Below, piece by piece: positions 22,416 through 34,000 of a stretch of DNA of 36,676 nucleotides. The position numbers and the translations under genes are program-made. The notes beneath the pieces were generated by a model. The model was not told the DNA's origin and ran no database searches. It saw only the letters and a program-made list of their open reading frames with translations. Location of the stretch: positions 240,504-277,179 of the forward strand of contig BMAT01008239.1 in assembly GCA_019649035.1 (NCBI GenBank), given 5' to 3'. Numbering within the stretch: the first letter of the stretch is position 1; each line of letters starts with the position of its first letter. The DNA comes from Elysia marginata (Eukaryota > Mollusca > Gastropoda > Plakobranchidae).

Positions 22416-22597
22416 CACCTAGTCACGTTATCCTGAAACCGGGCCGACCAGACTTAACACTAAATCCATAATGCCAGACACTAGGCGGATCAGTTGCTAA
22501 TACCAATTTTAAAGTCCTTGGTTTGAATCGGCCGGGGATCGAACCACGCACCTTCCGATCTCTGAGCGAGTGTCTTACCGCCAGGCCACAAAGCCGG
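22416..22597 (-). mobile_element. tRNA-derived SINE, second family or subfamily
   Basis: On the minus strand the head starts CCGGCTTTGTGGCCTGGCGG (box A-like) and carries a perfect box B, GGTTCGATCCC (22535-22545). It is followed by a linker and a 36-nt central block at 22451-22416 that matches the plus-strand SINE core at 27 of 36 positions. No target-site duplication was found, so the 3' end is uncertain and may extend to about 22008. The tRNA head differs from that of the SINE at 20685. Confidence 0.8.
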
Positions 22598-23696
22598 TGA
22601 GAAACGTAGTAAAGCAAGTGAAATGCAGGGAAAATAGATGATTACACTGTTATAAGTGTTGATGAAGCTGACTATTTTTCTCACATTAATTCTTAGCACT
22701 ATAATTGTTGTTTTTTGTCATTTAATCGTTAAAGTATTTATATCAATTTATTTATTCATTTTTTCTTGTAAAATAGGCCTACACATTTTTGCGGGTTTAG
22801 TTAGGCCCATATTATGTAAGAATGGTCTCCACATCAATTTAAAAGCTGTTAAATATGTACTGTTATTTAAATATAGATCCATTTCTATCTAGACTCTAGA
22901 TCTAGATCTACACAGATTTTGTCTTTTTTCACCTCTTAATTAGATCTAGTTTGCTAATCTAAACATACAGATTTAGATGCTATCTAGATCTCCATCGTTA
23001 TATTTTTGTTTTAGAGTCTAAACTAACTTGATCTATTGTTCTAATTTACTATTTTGGCGATAGTTCTGTTTATTTTTCGAGTCAGCAGAAAACAACAAAA
23101 TTTAATGCACCGATCGAGGTTTGGTCATGACGTCATGGCTTTCTCGAACGTCTGCAAAATCATTCTGACTTAAACAATTGAAGAAAATTAATAAATTATT
23201 TTAAAATAAAATGAGTATATCAAGAAATTGATTCTTAAAAAAGATTCAAGTACTCAACCCTAAAATAATCAGATTTCAATGCGTAACCTTAGAATGATGA
23301 ATTATTTTCCCTATTATCATCAAGTTGGCATTTTTAGCCAGTGGATTCTAGCTCTTGACAAAAATGTAGTCTTGACGTCTTCCTCACATTATTTTTCTTT
23401 AAAGAAAGGGTTATCATTATTCACATTATTAAATATATAATCATGCTTTTGACTATTCTCAACTATACCATCAACATAAAAAGCAGTAAGAAACGTTTTG
23501 TACAAGAAAAACACCCAATCTATTCTAATTTACTTATATGGGGTCCCTAGTTTTGGTAGTAAAATAAGACCGTTTTTTTAGGAACATAGTCTTTGCCTAG
23601 CAGCTTTGTGACGCGTTTTAATTGTAGATTTCGAACCATTGTGTTTACCATCTGTATGAAACTGTCTAAAACAACACCTTGAAATAGACATTGAAA
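22598..23696. other. AT-rich non-coding stretch with AGATCTAG-rich patch
   Basis: No exon was recognised. Around 22878-22995 short AGATCT/CTAGAT words are strongly over-represented, a simple low-order repeat. A hydrophobic frame at 22656-22892 is AT-driven. Confidence 0.4.
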
Positions 23697-24170
23697 GGAT
23701 GCAACAATTTAAGACCTGTTGCGCTTACTTCAATACAAATGAGATGTTTGGAAAATAACTTGTTATTTAAAAAAAACCTATATCTTTTACAAAATAAAAT
23801 AATTAAACCCACCATAAATATATTAATTTATAAAACATTAAAAGATAAGACATTAATGTGACATTGTCATCCAGAAGGTTTTGCCAAATAGGGGCCTAAT
23901 TACGCTCGAACTTTGTGAATTATTGTAACGCCTTGAATACACGCACAACCCGAGCCCATAATATTCTAGTTAGAAAGAATGTTAGCTTGAAAGTTTGAGA
24001 CAAAAATATCAAATTGTAGATATTGCAACACCCTGTAGATGGGTTTAAAGTGGCCTTGAATGTACTGGTCAGCTGGGTCATTAGTGGCGCTGCTCTTGTG
24101 GCGACACAGTTACGCTGAGTAACGAAGCCAAATCTCCCGAAAGGGATTAATAAAGTGTATACAAAAGATA
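23697..24170 (+). mobile_element. Internally deleted LINE: RT motif plus 3' end
   Basis: At about 23707-23770 the plus strand reads NNLRPVALTSIQMRCLENNL, the same RT finger motif as FRPVALTPATFKCLERIVL at 17441. About 400 bp later, CCCGAAAGGGATTAATAAAG (near 24137) resembles the 3' terminus of the LINE ending at 6690 (CGAGGATCGATAAAGTTTATC). The intervening catalytic region of the RT is missing, so a large internal deletion is inferred. The linkage of the two ends into one element is inferred from order and orientation. Confidence 0.55.
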
Positions 24171-24610
24171 TTGGATTTCTCATTAAAAGACAACTTTTTG
24201 AAGATAAAATAGGCATTGCATTTTATGAATCTGAAAGAATAAGGCTTACTAATTTTGTAAACACAGTTGCACCTCATTCATGAGTGCTCTCATCATTTTC
24301 TTTCAAAGTTGATTGTGAAAGTCAATTTTCTGATGGTCCAATCATAAAACTCGTCGACGGTATATTGATTTATGGATTAGTTTCAAATGCAATAAACAAA
24401 AATCTTGAACAGCTGTATGTCGCTTTGTCTTTTGTGCTCTCTCTCTAGTGTAAAGAAAGCCAAAGAACTCATAATTGTCGTGCAACCAGTCAAAAGTCTT
24501 AGGCAGAAACTGGAAAGCACACGTAGTAAGATACTTGAACTAAAGAAAAGCTTATTTTCTCTATTTTTAAATAAAAAATAGTAAAGCTCTATCATGCTTC
24601 TGCATGTCGG

Positions 24611-24739
24611 CAAGAAAAAGAAAAGAAGAAGAAAAGAAGAAGAAGAACAACAACAACAAGAAGAACAACAAGAAGAACAAGAAGAACAAGAAGAAGAACA
24701 AGAACAAGAAGAAGAAGAACAACAACAACAACAAGAACT
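24611..24739. repeat. Compound (GAA)n/(CAA)n triplet repeat
   Basis: Interspersed AAG, AAC and CAA triplets over about 130 bp read as E/Q runs on plus and C/S runs on minus. It is a microsatellite; the open frames through it are composition artefacts. Confidence 0.93.
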
Positions 24740-25273
24740 GAAAAGTCGATCCACATTAGTCATGCTACGTTGCTTTTAGACACGTAGAAAATTTCTTTAA
24801 AAAGATCCTATGAGGAATTTCGAATTCTATTAATGGGTTCATGGATTGATGATTGCTGATTTCTAGAACCCGTGAAGCAGCCTACTTTGAGTCCGAAAAT
24901 AATGTTCAGCATAGCTCCGTTCCTAAGCTAGGCCCTATGTTGCGCTGGTTTGGAGGAGCTGGGGAGTGTGTAACGTTATTTATGAAAGTTCCAGATTGCG
25001 GTCAAGTTTGTCTTAAGACTCCAAAGAATGCATTAGACATGGCCTACTCTCTTCTTGCTGTTGTTTGCCTTGTGATAAGAAATGGGTAAGAAATGTTTAT
25101 AAATAGTCGAAAAAATGTTTAAGATATTTTAGGCCTCTGTTAAAAATATCAGTCCTACAAACAAGTTTAGGCTGTCGTTTGCCGAATAATGCATCGGACA
25201 AAAGTAAATCGTTAAAGCAAATCTTTGATATTTCAACTGAAACGTCCTCTTTTCTATACTCATCAAACAGAAG

Positions 25274-25340
25274 CCCCCCCCCCTCTCTCTCTCTCTCTGT
25301 CTATGTCTCTCTGTCCCTTTGTCTGTCTGTCTTACTCTCT
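25274..25340. repeat. Poly-C then (CT)n microsatellite
   Basis: A run of about nine C is followed by (TC)n and imperfect CTCTGTCTGT units. Confidence 0.9.
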
Positions 25341-26480
25341 CTGTCATAATCCTCTCTCCCTGTTCTTCTCTGTTGTATATTTTTTACTTCGTGGCTTTTA
25401 AAAATAGAGTTTGAATACTCAAAAGAAAACAAAAATAGACTAAAAACTAAAGAGCTAGAATTCCACGCCAAGACAAAATAATAGCTATGCATTATAGCAA
25501 AAATCAACCTTACTACATTGCTGCTAAGAAATGGGCACTAACTGCACTTGTATTAATTTCAGTGGCCGCAACCAGGCCTACATTTGTGCCACATTCTCGG
25601 TGTTAAGTATATTTAGTGGGTCGCTTGGTTGGTGCTAAGAGTTGGCGCCTCGTCAAGACAAGGCCTATTTCAGTTGGCCAAGGAAGCCTAGTTAAACAAG
25701 ATAAAGGCCAACTTGCGTGTGTGTGTCAAACCGCTGGGATTGTAGACCACTTATCAAACACAGAGTACGGGTGTGTATGCAGTTGGAACCACCCTCACTC
25801 ATAAAAAAAAATTAACAAAATAGGGCCTACTATCTCTTTTTGACATTGAAGAATAGCGAGGCCAAAGTAAAATTGATATATCGCGCATTTAAAAGACATA
25901 CATTATAAGCTGAAGAACGTTCGGCCGGTAACTTAGCCTGCAGTCAATGTTGTTGGTGAACTGTCTCCGGCAGTGGTCCTATGTAGGTGTACATTCTCAA
26001 GTCGCGAGGCAATTCAAATCAGAATTTAATATTAATAGATCTATAATGTTAATTACATAATAAAAATCTGTTTTGGTTAAAGCAATTCCATTATATTTGC
26101 TTAAAACCGCGAAATGCGTAGGCAGGTTAAACAGAGTAAAGAAGCGGGTTATTTAAGAGAACAAGGAAGAGCATGAGACAAAAAAAAATAGAGGATATTA
26201 AGGATAAAGTAAGTAATATGATAATTATTTATAAAAGCTATAGATAATGATTAATACGCTTAGAGAGAACCATACGTGGAAATATCACGTTCCCTACTTT
26301 TTTTTCTTCATTTTCTTTTTCTACAGTTACAGAATCTGCAAGTGAACCAACCATGAAGCCGTCTTAAAGACATATGCAGTGGCCAAATCCTTGATAGAAG
26401 TTAACATACCCGTGCTTACCATCACTATACATCAGCAGAGTGACTTTACTTGTCATGCTCGGCTAATAACGTTACATGTA

Positions 26481-26857
26481 TTTTAAATCAATGAATGCAC
26501 GCCATAGCGCGGTCAGTGAGCCGTGGTCGTGTGTGCTGCTCGGTATTGAAGTGATACGAGGCCACCAGGCCTCGACTGTTCACTGCACCGTCAAGTCAAC
26601 TGCACTGTGTCTTGCTGGACACTGCTGAAGTTAAAAATTTTAAAGAGAATTACGCCATTATGCTGTTTGATAGCTGCTGGGGATTCTTTGTTTAAATTCA
26701 ACGCTTTCCCTGTGAAGAGGTTACTAAAAGTATGTCACAAGCACAGAGGTCTATTAATAGCACTTTAAATACACCTCATTTTTATTTGAAACGGCTCCTC
26801 AGTTCACGCAATATGATACAAGACTTTTGGTGGTTTTCCCCGTAGTAAAACGCAGGT
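26481..26857 (+). promoter_or_regulatory. Probable prominin 5' UTR/promoter region with hairpin
   Basis: This stretch is richer in CpG and GC than its surroundings, directly upstream of the prominin ATG. It contains a perfect hairpin CGAGGCC-ACCA-GGCCTCG at 26557-26574 (7-bp stem, 4-nt loop), with an outer CAGTGA/TCACTG pair (near 26514 and 26580) that could extend it. No TATA box or initiator can be assigned. The sequence just before the ATG (TAAAACGCAGGT) could also be a splice acceptor if there is an upstream non-coding exon. Confidence 0.4.
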
Positions 26858-28052
26858 ATGAAACAGGAACGTTGGATTGATCTTTGCTTTGTATTGTGCC
26901 TTCTTTTTACGTTATTTCAACAATGTGCCCCACGGGACGTTTATGTATCGGACCGCCACGGAAATGTGGTGTTTACAGATGGAACTATTCGATTCGTTTC
27001 TCCCATTCCCGTTGGAAATGCCAATTATTCTACCGATGTGAGCTATGATACCAAAGGACTAAGTACTTTGCATGAATTCGCCAGGAGCTTCGTGAAAGAT
27101 GTGATGCCTCATGCGTTTCCATTCGGTAAGAAAGGTTTTGTTCCTGCCCCCCAAAAAGTATTGCTAAAACAAACTAATAATCAACTAAGAAGACAGATGC
27201 TATATCACACTATTAAAGGTATTCAAACTTCAAATGAAGCTTCTGCTTTTTAGTTCACCTTTTAGTTAACCCCCCCACCCCCCGCCCCCAGTTGGATAGA
27301 CTTAATTTGTGAATATAGTAGTAGGCTTTATATCAATTACAATTCTTTTTCAGCAAAATTAGGCATCTTGTTCAAAATTATTCTTGCCATGATTGTGTTA
27401 TGTTGTAAAATCGAACGATTACCGGTATTGGCTTGCTGTACGAACTAGCTTAACGGTGCGTTCAAACTTACGGTATCAAAAAAAGTTATTGTATGCATAA
27501 GGTCTTATGGACTCTGTAAAGCTACTTGTTGTGTATTATTATTCATAGAAATGCTGGATATTGAGGCGTAAATAAAATTAAAAAAAAAAACAACATGCTA
27601 AACATACAAATTTTACTCTTCTCGTCTAGAATACTAAACACAATTGAGAGGAAAGTAATACAAATTCTCGACGCTCTCACCCTGAAAATTGCACACCACA
27701 GAATGCATTCACAGTTAACATCGATCAAACACACAGTTTTAATTTAGTCCTTGTTTATATTTCATTTCAGATTTGCTGGATGAGATTGTAAACGGCAATT
27801 TTTCCCTCTCTGAAGATTACCAAAAGGTAAATAGGCATACTTATGTTAAAAACTATTTTTTGGTCCTGTAATTCATTTCAATCCAATTCAATTCAAGTTT
27901 ATTCAATCAATACAAAGTTACATAAGTACATGACAATTGTATTGAAAATAATCAATGCTCAGTCAGGCTGACGGATTCTAACATTATGAATATTACAGTA
28001 AAGTACACTTTCATAGGTTATTAAAAAAAATGTTCTCTCTATCTATCCATCT

Positions 28053-28098
<46 letters not shown>

Positions 28099-31000
28099 TC
28101 CCCCACTCTCTCTATATCTGTGTTGCATTTTCTCTCTTTTGTTGCAACGAACAAGTAACACATGCACTCCTCTTAGCCCATCCCGCTCAACGAAACACTC
28201 CATCCTAATGTGTCCTTCATTTAATCAGAAAATTCGACTAAAATAATCTCTTGATTCTAGTTCCATTGAAATGTTTTACGGCTTGGGGAAAGAAGCTATT
28301 TACTAATCGTCTATTTCCTTTGAATGCCCGAGGTCTTCGCCCGTGGCGTGAACAATCAAAATATATATTTCCTTGCAGGGTGGATGTCATCTTTCAAGAT
28401 CTTTTCTGCTCTTGCTGACACTATTTCTTCATATAAACTTTCAAGAGATGGCAGATTCACACCAACTAACTTTAATGTGTTTATGGCATTTAAGTTTAAT
28501 CTTTGTCCTTATTTGTTGTTTTATCAAACCAAACAATAATCGATTGAGTTAAGATGCTTTCCATAATGGCTCTGTAAAAATTAACGAGTGCCACCTCATT
28601 GATCTTAATAGACCTAAGTTTTCTTTTAAAGTACATACGCCGCGCCTGGCCTTTTTGTATTTAATGCCCAACTCAATAGGCTAGACGGAATGGTGCCCAG
28701 GTATTTGAATGAATTGTCTTACTTAACTCAGTTAACTGTGCCTCCAGCTATAACGTTAACCGATGAGGGTGGTGTCACCTAGCCCCTTCAAAAGTTAATA
28801 ACCAGTTCTTTAGTTTTTGACACGTTTAGTTTTAAATTATTTTCGCTCCACCTTTGAACAGTTGATTCAATCTGTCTTTAAAAAAATCATTTTCATTGGT
28901 GTCATCAACAAATCCTGTCACAGGGGTGTCCCCTTCAAATTTTAATTAGAAGACTATCAGAGAATTCTGCTTTACAGTCAAAAGTAAGAATTGAGCAGAG
29001 CTTGGGAGATAACGGACAACCCTGAGGTGTGACTGTATTAAGAACAATTACAGACGATGAAATATTACCAGCTCTGACAAATTGCGGGCGGTTAAGTAAA
29101 AAATTCAGTTGCAGATGTTGAGAGGTAATTGTACATCTGGAATTATTGTAGAGCAGCGATATCCCTACAGTTTTTTTTCTCAACTCTGTGTATAGCTTTG
29201 GTTGCAACAGTTACCCCACACCGATGGTACATTCTGTAGCTATAAAACTATTTTGCCCTTCTTGAATTTTCACATGCGCATCGAAATTTACTTCACCTGT
29301 TTGCTGTGCACTTCTTTTACTCCGAATTGCTTTAGAAACTCTTAGTATTGGATCAATGAATGTATTTTTGCAGCATTGTTTGATTCAGCAAAATGCCTAG
29401 AGACTCGCCTCTCGGTTGTTTCATCAGATTGTGAGGCAAGTGTCAGGACTTGCGGCTTGTCTGGTGGTTGGCGTTGTTTTTGTCGTTGCCTTCATTATCG
29501 GCGGCTGCTGCTTTTGTTGTTGTCGGTTTTGCTGTGGGAATTGTGGAGGGGATGGCATCCAGGTAAGTCTTTACCACCTTTACCAAGTGCATGTATGCCA
29601 ATAACTTTCAACACGCAAACATGAGATTGAAATATGCTGATATTTATCCGAAGTAGGCCTATAAAATTATCCATGTTAAAACGCACGGAATACATTGCTG
29701 TATCGTGTGTTTCCAGATTGGCTGACACTTGTTTTCATTTTTTGGCTTTCAATTTCTATTGCTACCTCTTGTATCGGTTTATCTTTTGAAACAATACTGG
29801 GCATTGTAGTCAGCATTGAACGCATTTCATAAAAGTTGTGGGCATCAGATTAGTTCATAGTTTTTTTTAAATGCTCTAATGCCCAATATTTTTTTAAGTG
29901 ATTCCTATACAAGAACCTAACTGGAAACCTTGATGATTAAAAAAAACTTTCCTCTCTTCTTCTCTCAAAATCTCTTTTATTTATAACAATTTAAGAGTAA
30001 AGCAGCGAAAAAGGATCATGTCATAAATGTCCATAAACCGCTAACATTGTTAGCGACAGCTATGTGGAGATTGTAATTCTTAACATGTTTACTTTCTCCT
30101 CACAGACTTACAAAGATAATGAACGGTGTGTGAGAATGGGCCTAACACAGGCGCTAGTGTTGATGTTGATTTGTGTTTTGTAAGTACAACGGTGTCCCAA
30201 ATGTCTTTTCTTTGCTTTTTGTGTCTTTCTTAAGCCAGTGTCTTAGCTTCCAGTGCCTCTATCATTGTTGCATATCTCGTTTATAAAATACGAAATGATA
30301 AAGATAAGAATTCTACTGCTACTACTTCTGTTACTTCTACTACAGCTGCTACCACACTGCTTCTACTGCTGCGGTAATACTAAGAACTGGACTATGAATA
30401 ATGACTGCTACAACCTAAATCAAACATGGTGGTTATGAAGGCATTATAAAAATGAACACAATAAATACAAAATGAAATGCGATTACTTGTTTATTTTCAA
30501 CGATATCTATCTTTTAAAAAGATCTAGCAATTATTTTGGTTCCACAACTTTTAAGAACAGACAGTATGAAAAATGAATTTGTTTTGTATAGTTTGGCTTT
30601 TACATAGAATGGGCATATGTTTTGATAGATAACCGAGTCCTTTCAGTCTGATCTCATTTTCCTTCCAAACACATTATGTCCAGTTCGGCTACTGTCTGTA
30701 TCTACATCGCCAATGAAACATTCACTGACGCGCTGCACTTCACCAACCAAAGTCTTGTCTCAAACGTGGGCGATATCGGTCGCTTTCTCAACAACACGGG
30801 CCGCGTGAGTTAGCAACTGTCAATAAATCATTCCGAATCGTCAGTGAAACAAAAAGTGTTGAAAATTTAAAGTCATGGATAGAAAAAAATAGGTTTTTTT
30901 TTCAGAAATTAAAATGAATGCAGATTTTTTTGCAACTTATTATTTTTATTAGAGTTTCCGTTAGCCAATGAGATAAGAAGAGTTATTTCTTTTAAGACTT

Positions 31001-34000
31001 ATAACTTTTAAAACACTGAAGATTTTATGTATAAATTATGCCATCTGGCAATGCAAGAGATAGCATGACACGGATAAACAATAATGTAGAAAAAGATTTA
31101 AGAATAAATAGATAGCCCTGATGAACAATGTGTCATATGGCAAACCCATACGAGTCGCTTGTCGCTGTTTTTACAGTAAGATAAATTCATTTGAAACAGT
31201 CTGGTTTTTTTTTAATTTTGTTGCTCTCAAAATCGCTTGAAATCATCACAGGTTTATTATTCAAAGTAGGAAAAAAGAAACTTTTCTTTGTTTAAATTTT
31301 TGTTCCGAAATGTGCTTCGTTATCTCTGGTAGCGAGGCATCATTATTTAGACATAATTTTGTTGACCAACTATATATCATTTAATTTCAGAGATTTCAAT
31401 ATCTCGTGACGGATATGTATGACTTAATCCATGCGGCTCTTCAAAAAGATCTTGCAAGTAAGCACATCGTGAGAAGCTTGGACTTCAACTTGAGATTGAG
31501 GTTTACTATAAATCGTTTGTCTTGTTCAGACATGAGATCACTTTTTTATGCTGCTTTGGTCCTGAGAAGTAAAACACTTTGATCTATTGAAAAGAGGTTA
31601 TTATGCACTAAACAGTCAACTAAAACTATGAATTTGAAAAGACTATAAGAATTGTTGGTTCAGTGGTGGTCCAAAAGAAAGAAAACATCATCTATACGGA
31701 CCGTGCTCTGACGCTTACATTCTTATATTTAAAAAAATCAAGTAGAGATCTTGAAAGGACCGAGTTATTAAGTTTTTTTTAAAAATAAGCTTATATATTA
31801 ATTATATATATATGAATGAGACATTGGTTTTTTTTATTAATTTGCAAGTGAGATTTCTGAAATTTATAAGTGAGATAATTGAAAAAAAGACATGCAAAAA
31901 ACCTTATTACAGAAAAAATTTTTTTTTAATTTGTGAAATGGTTCTTGTTTTGCTATCACTAATCAAAATTGGAGCTTTTTATGTGTTTTTTTTAATTGGC
32001 ATGGTATGAAATTGGGGAAATTAAGAATGCAAAAATTTAATACATCTATTTCTTTTTTTTCCAAAAGACCTCGGTAACTTGGCGGAGGCAGACATCTTTG
32101 CTAATCTCAGAGTTTATCAAGTTGCTGATGACATTGCCAAGTTGGATGACAGTAAGAAGTGATTTTCATCTTTCCCTAACTTATCCAGGCAGCTATGCAT
32201 GTATTATAACAGAAGGACACGCGAATCTGGATATTTGTCCAATTAGATAAATACAACCAGACATTTTCATTGCCATTGTACTATGACATATAGTTTCTAA
32301 TATCAATTTCCTTCATACTCATTAATGGTAAAGATCGGTTTAAATAATACTGTAAAAAAATTAAGAAGACTGGATATTACTTCACGATTTTCGAAGTTAC
32401 AATCATTTCCGAATCCAGCTACATAAATTTGGTTGATTTTATTAAATGTCTTCCTGGCAATTGAACGTTTTTACTGTAGGAGTCTAAAATAGATTTAATA
32501 AGAACTTGCAAAGTTTAAATTTTTCATCTTTAAAAACCACAACGACAACGAAATGAAAACAATATAGGTTACATGAAAGCTGTAAACTCCACAGCTCTGT
32601 GGTCGCTGAGCAAGAGGCTGAACCAGACCATCTCTGATGTAGATGAGCTACAAACTGCAGCTTCACGACTAGCAGTTAAACTGGGCAGTCTGGCGGACGA
32701 CATTGACGCTACCACCTCGTCCACCTGCCCGTCTTCCTGCTCACCCGACCTCTGTTCCACTCTAGACACTTCATCACTTCGACAAGCAGTACTTAATGTC
32801 ACTACTGTGAGCGACCACCACCGATTCTACTCACATTATATTAGCCGCTTTATTTACGCATCTGTACAACCGTAGTTTGAGGCACTATTTAAAGCTCTTT
32901 TTAGCGGTGTCAACAATTATTTGCTCAAATGAAAGAAATAATTGTAGCCATCTAAATAAGCAAAAGATTGATAGACAGTGATTTTAACCGTATTTATAAA
33001 AATGTGAATAAACTGTCCCTGCCTCAAGTTCAAGATTACGCTATGCTTGGTACACCATGTGACGAGATTCATAACATGATTATTTTTATCTTTCTTAAAT
33101 TAAGGTTACTTTGTCGTGTCATTGCTTAAATGTTTGTAAAATTTGTAAATCTTGTTTCTTGAATGAAACATTGCATCAGCTTCCAGATATAAACTCCACT
33201 TTTGCGAAACTAGAGGATATTCGATCTGAGAACAACTTTACAGTCTTGGCTTCCAGCGTGAGTACCAGAATGGTTCAGACAAATTCGCTCTGTACCCATG
33301 TGTTTTCTACTAAATTCTTCTTTTTAAATGCATTAATAGATTCGCCTTAGGAAAAGAGTTATCTTCGATCTAGATTTTACTTAAGGCTTTTTGTAATACA
33401 TTTAAATTTAAACTAAATACATCGACAAACCAATTATATACTATTTTTGATACGGGTGTACTGAGCTCGTAGCTTGCTCAAAGTTCTAAAAGGTTTCTTA
33501 AATCACTGCGATTAGTAAAAAGAAAGAAGAGACTGAATGCATCATCTGCAATTGTTATGTTTAACAATAGGAAAGAATTAATGTATCGCTCAATGAGCTT
33601 TTTAGTAATTTCACATATTTATGATACAAAATGACTAGTACATGGAAAATAAAACCGGAATTCTAGTTGATCTGAATTATTTTTTTCCACTTACCAGGCG
33701 CTGTCTAATTTAGAAGGCATTTCGAACTCCATAGACGGGGTCGCTGTTGATATTAAAACAGGTATTTTTGTGGTACATGTGTATCCGCCACTACCTTCCC
33801 TAAGTGTGTTAAACTATTCCTATGTTCTTTTTTTTCTTCCATTTTAAACTTCCTGATCTTAAGTTCTCATGACATGGGACATTCTAATTCGAAAATTAAA
33901 CAATTTTCTCGATTCATCTCTACGCTAAATTGTGACTCTCTCTCTCGCTCTATAAACAACTAAGCTTAATATTCTATCAAGAATTATTTCAGTTGACTTA

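Larger units (their letters stand above)
24171..26480. other. Non-coding stretch with simple repeats
   Basis: No cellular exon was recognised between the LINE remnant and the prominin upstream region. Frames at 24853-25089 and 25616-25804 are open, but I see no domain, no convincing splice context and no start or stop that would define a gene. Confidence 0.4.

Noticed and set aside
22045-22422. 125-codon plus-strand frame as a gene
   Set aside because: It runs antisense through the SINE core and adjoining body, with no recognisable domain.
24383-24779. Poly-Q/E protein on plus and Cys/Ser-rich protein on minus
   Set aside because: Both come from the GAA/CAA triplet repeat.
31812-32009. Hydrophobic 65-codon frame as a small membrane protein
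   Set aside because: It lies in a prominin intron, is extremely A/T-rich, has a poly-T driven F/L content and no family pattern.
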